Assembly: GCA_013153755.1 (NCBI GenBank)
Contig: JAADDU010000129.1
Location: forward strand, 1 to 6,787
DNA from: Campylobacterota bacterium
GTDB lineage: Bacteria > Campylobacterota > Campylobacteria > Campylobacterales > Sulfurimonadaceae
DNA: 6,787 bases
Reading direction: 5' to 3'
Shown here: positions 6,343 through 6,787 of the stretch, in pieces
Position numbering within the stretch: the stretch's first letter is position 1
Layout of the letters: the number at the start of each line of letters is the position of its first letter
Notes under the pieces: generated by a model
Databases searched by the model: none
Told to the model about the DNA's origin: nothing
What the model saw: the letters and a program-made list of their open reading frames with translations, nothing else
Program-made: the position numbers and the translations under genes

Positions 6343-6787
6343 TTTAGTATTTCTTCTTTTTTATGTGCATCTTTTTGCATTAGATGCAGTACTTTTTACA
6401 AAAGAAGAAAAAAACTGGATAAGTACACATAAAAATATAGTTGTTGGTGGTGGACCTGATTGGGCTCCATTTGATTTTGTAAACAAAGATGGTATCTATG
6501 ATGGTATAGCAAAAGATTACTTACAACTTATCTCAAAACAAACAGGTTTAAAATTTAAAATTGTTATTGATAAGTGGAGTAATAATCTACAAAAGATGAA
6601 AGAGGGTAAGATAGACCTCTTAGGTGCTGTTTACTATACAAAAGAGCGAACCTCTTTTATGAACTATACAAAACCATACTTTGAGATGCTTGACTATTTT
6701 TTCATTCGTGATGATTTAAAACTAAAAACACTTCAAGATTTAGATGGAAAAATCGTTGCTATACCAAAAGGCTATGCTCACGAAGAG
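6314..6787 (+). CDS. Exported solute-binding-domain protein, probable N-terminal sensor of a signalling protein (3' end cut off by window)
   Basis: An open frame runs from ATG 6314 to the window end (158 residues, no stop). Residues 1-22 form a signal peptide or signal anchor with a hydrophobic core ending in Phe-Ala. The sequence then begins FTKEEKNWISTHKNIVVGG (28-46), a pattern typical of periplasmic solute-binding domains (family 3, PF00497 type) at the front of BvgS/EvgS-like kinases and diguanylate cyclases in this bacterial group. Family features include DWAPFDF (49-55), DGIYDGIAKDYL (59-70), KIDLLGAV (99-106), YTKERTSF (108-115) with R112 at the place that binds an amino-acid carboxylate in this fold, and YTKPYF (118-123). 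The start overlaps the HD-GYP gene by 29 bases in another frame, so the two are probably co-expressed. With the rest missing, it could be a stand-alone binding protein, but a sensor histidine kinase for the adjacent REC domain is my preferred reading. Confidence 0.8.
   Translation, partial: MNLSLFQKFSLVFLLFYVHLFALDAVLFTKEEKNWISTHKNIVVGGGPDWAPFDFVNKDGIYDGIAKDYLQLISKQTGLKFKIVIDKWSNNLQKMKEGKIDLLGAVYYTKERTSFMNYTKPYFEMLDYFFIRDDLKLKTLQDLDGKIVAIPKGYAHEE

Noticed and set aside
1..6787. Mobile element, CRISPR array, tRNA/rRNA or a defence system
   Set aside because: No transposase or integrase motifs, no regularly spaced repeats, no cloverleaf or rRNA signature, and every long gene belongs to a recognised housekeeping or signalling family.

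Overview
The window is AT-rich, gene-dense DNA. Its codon use, gene families and many tight overlaps suggest a Campylobacterota (former Epsilonproteobacteria) chromosome, most like a sulfur-oxidising Sulfurimonas/Sulfuricurvum-type bacterium. That assignment is an inference from protein style, and no rRNA or other taxonomic marker is present. Nothing marks the region as a mobile element: there is no transposase, integrase, tRNA, CRISPR array or long repeat.

Layout. (1) Bases 1-1929, plus strand: the 3' part of a glcD-type FAD-linked oxidase gene, followed after 4 bases by a complete YihY/BrkB-family membrane protein gene. (2) Bases 1903-5133, minus strand: a two-gene operon read right to left. 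An exported two-domain rhodanese comes first, followed 6 bases later by a membrane-anchored sensor protein with a degenerate GGDEF domain and an apparently intact EAL domain. The EAL gene meets the YihY gene tail to tail with a 27-base overlap that contains a strong hairpin. (3) Bases 5134-5298: a 165-base divergent regulatory region with promoter-like boxes for both directions and two inverted-repeat elements built from the same half-site. (4) Bases 5299-6787, plus strand: a REC-HD-GYP response regulator, whose last 29 bases overlap the start of an exported solute-binding-domain protein cut off by the window end. The latter is probably the sensor part of a kinase or related signalling protein.

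Working together. The right two thirds looks like a cyclic-di-GMP turnover locus. Two unrelated phosphodiesterase families (EAL and HD-GYP) are transcribed away from a shared control region. Each is next to a gene for an exported protein: a rhodanese on one side and a solute-binding sensor on the other. The simplest reading is that two extracytoplasmic inputs lower c-di-GMP, and the solute-binding sensor may phosphorylate the HD-GYP regulator. All functions are predictions from visible motifs. The window shows no clearly new class of system. The most unusual points are the rhodanese-EAL pairing, the acidic rhodanese active-site loop, and the repeated half-sites in the divergent promoter region.
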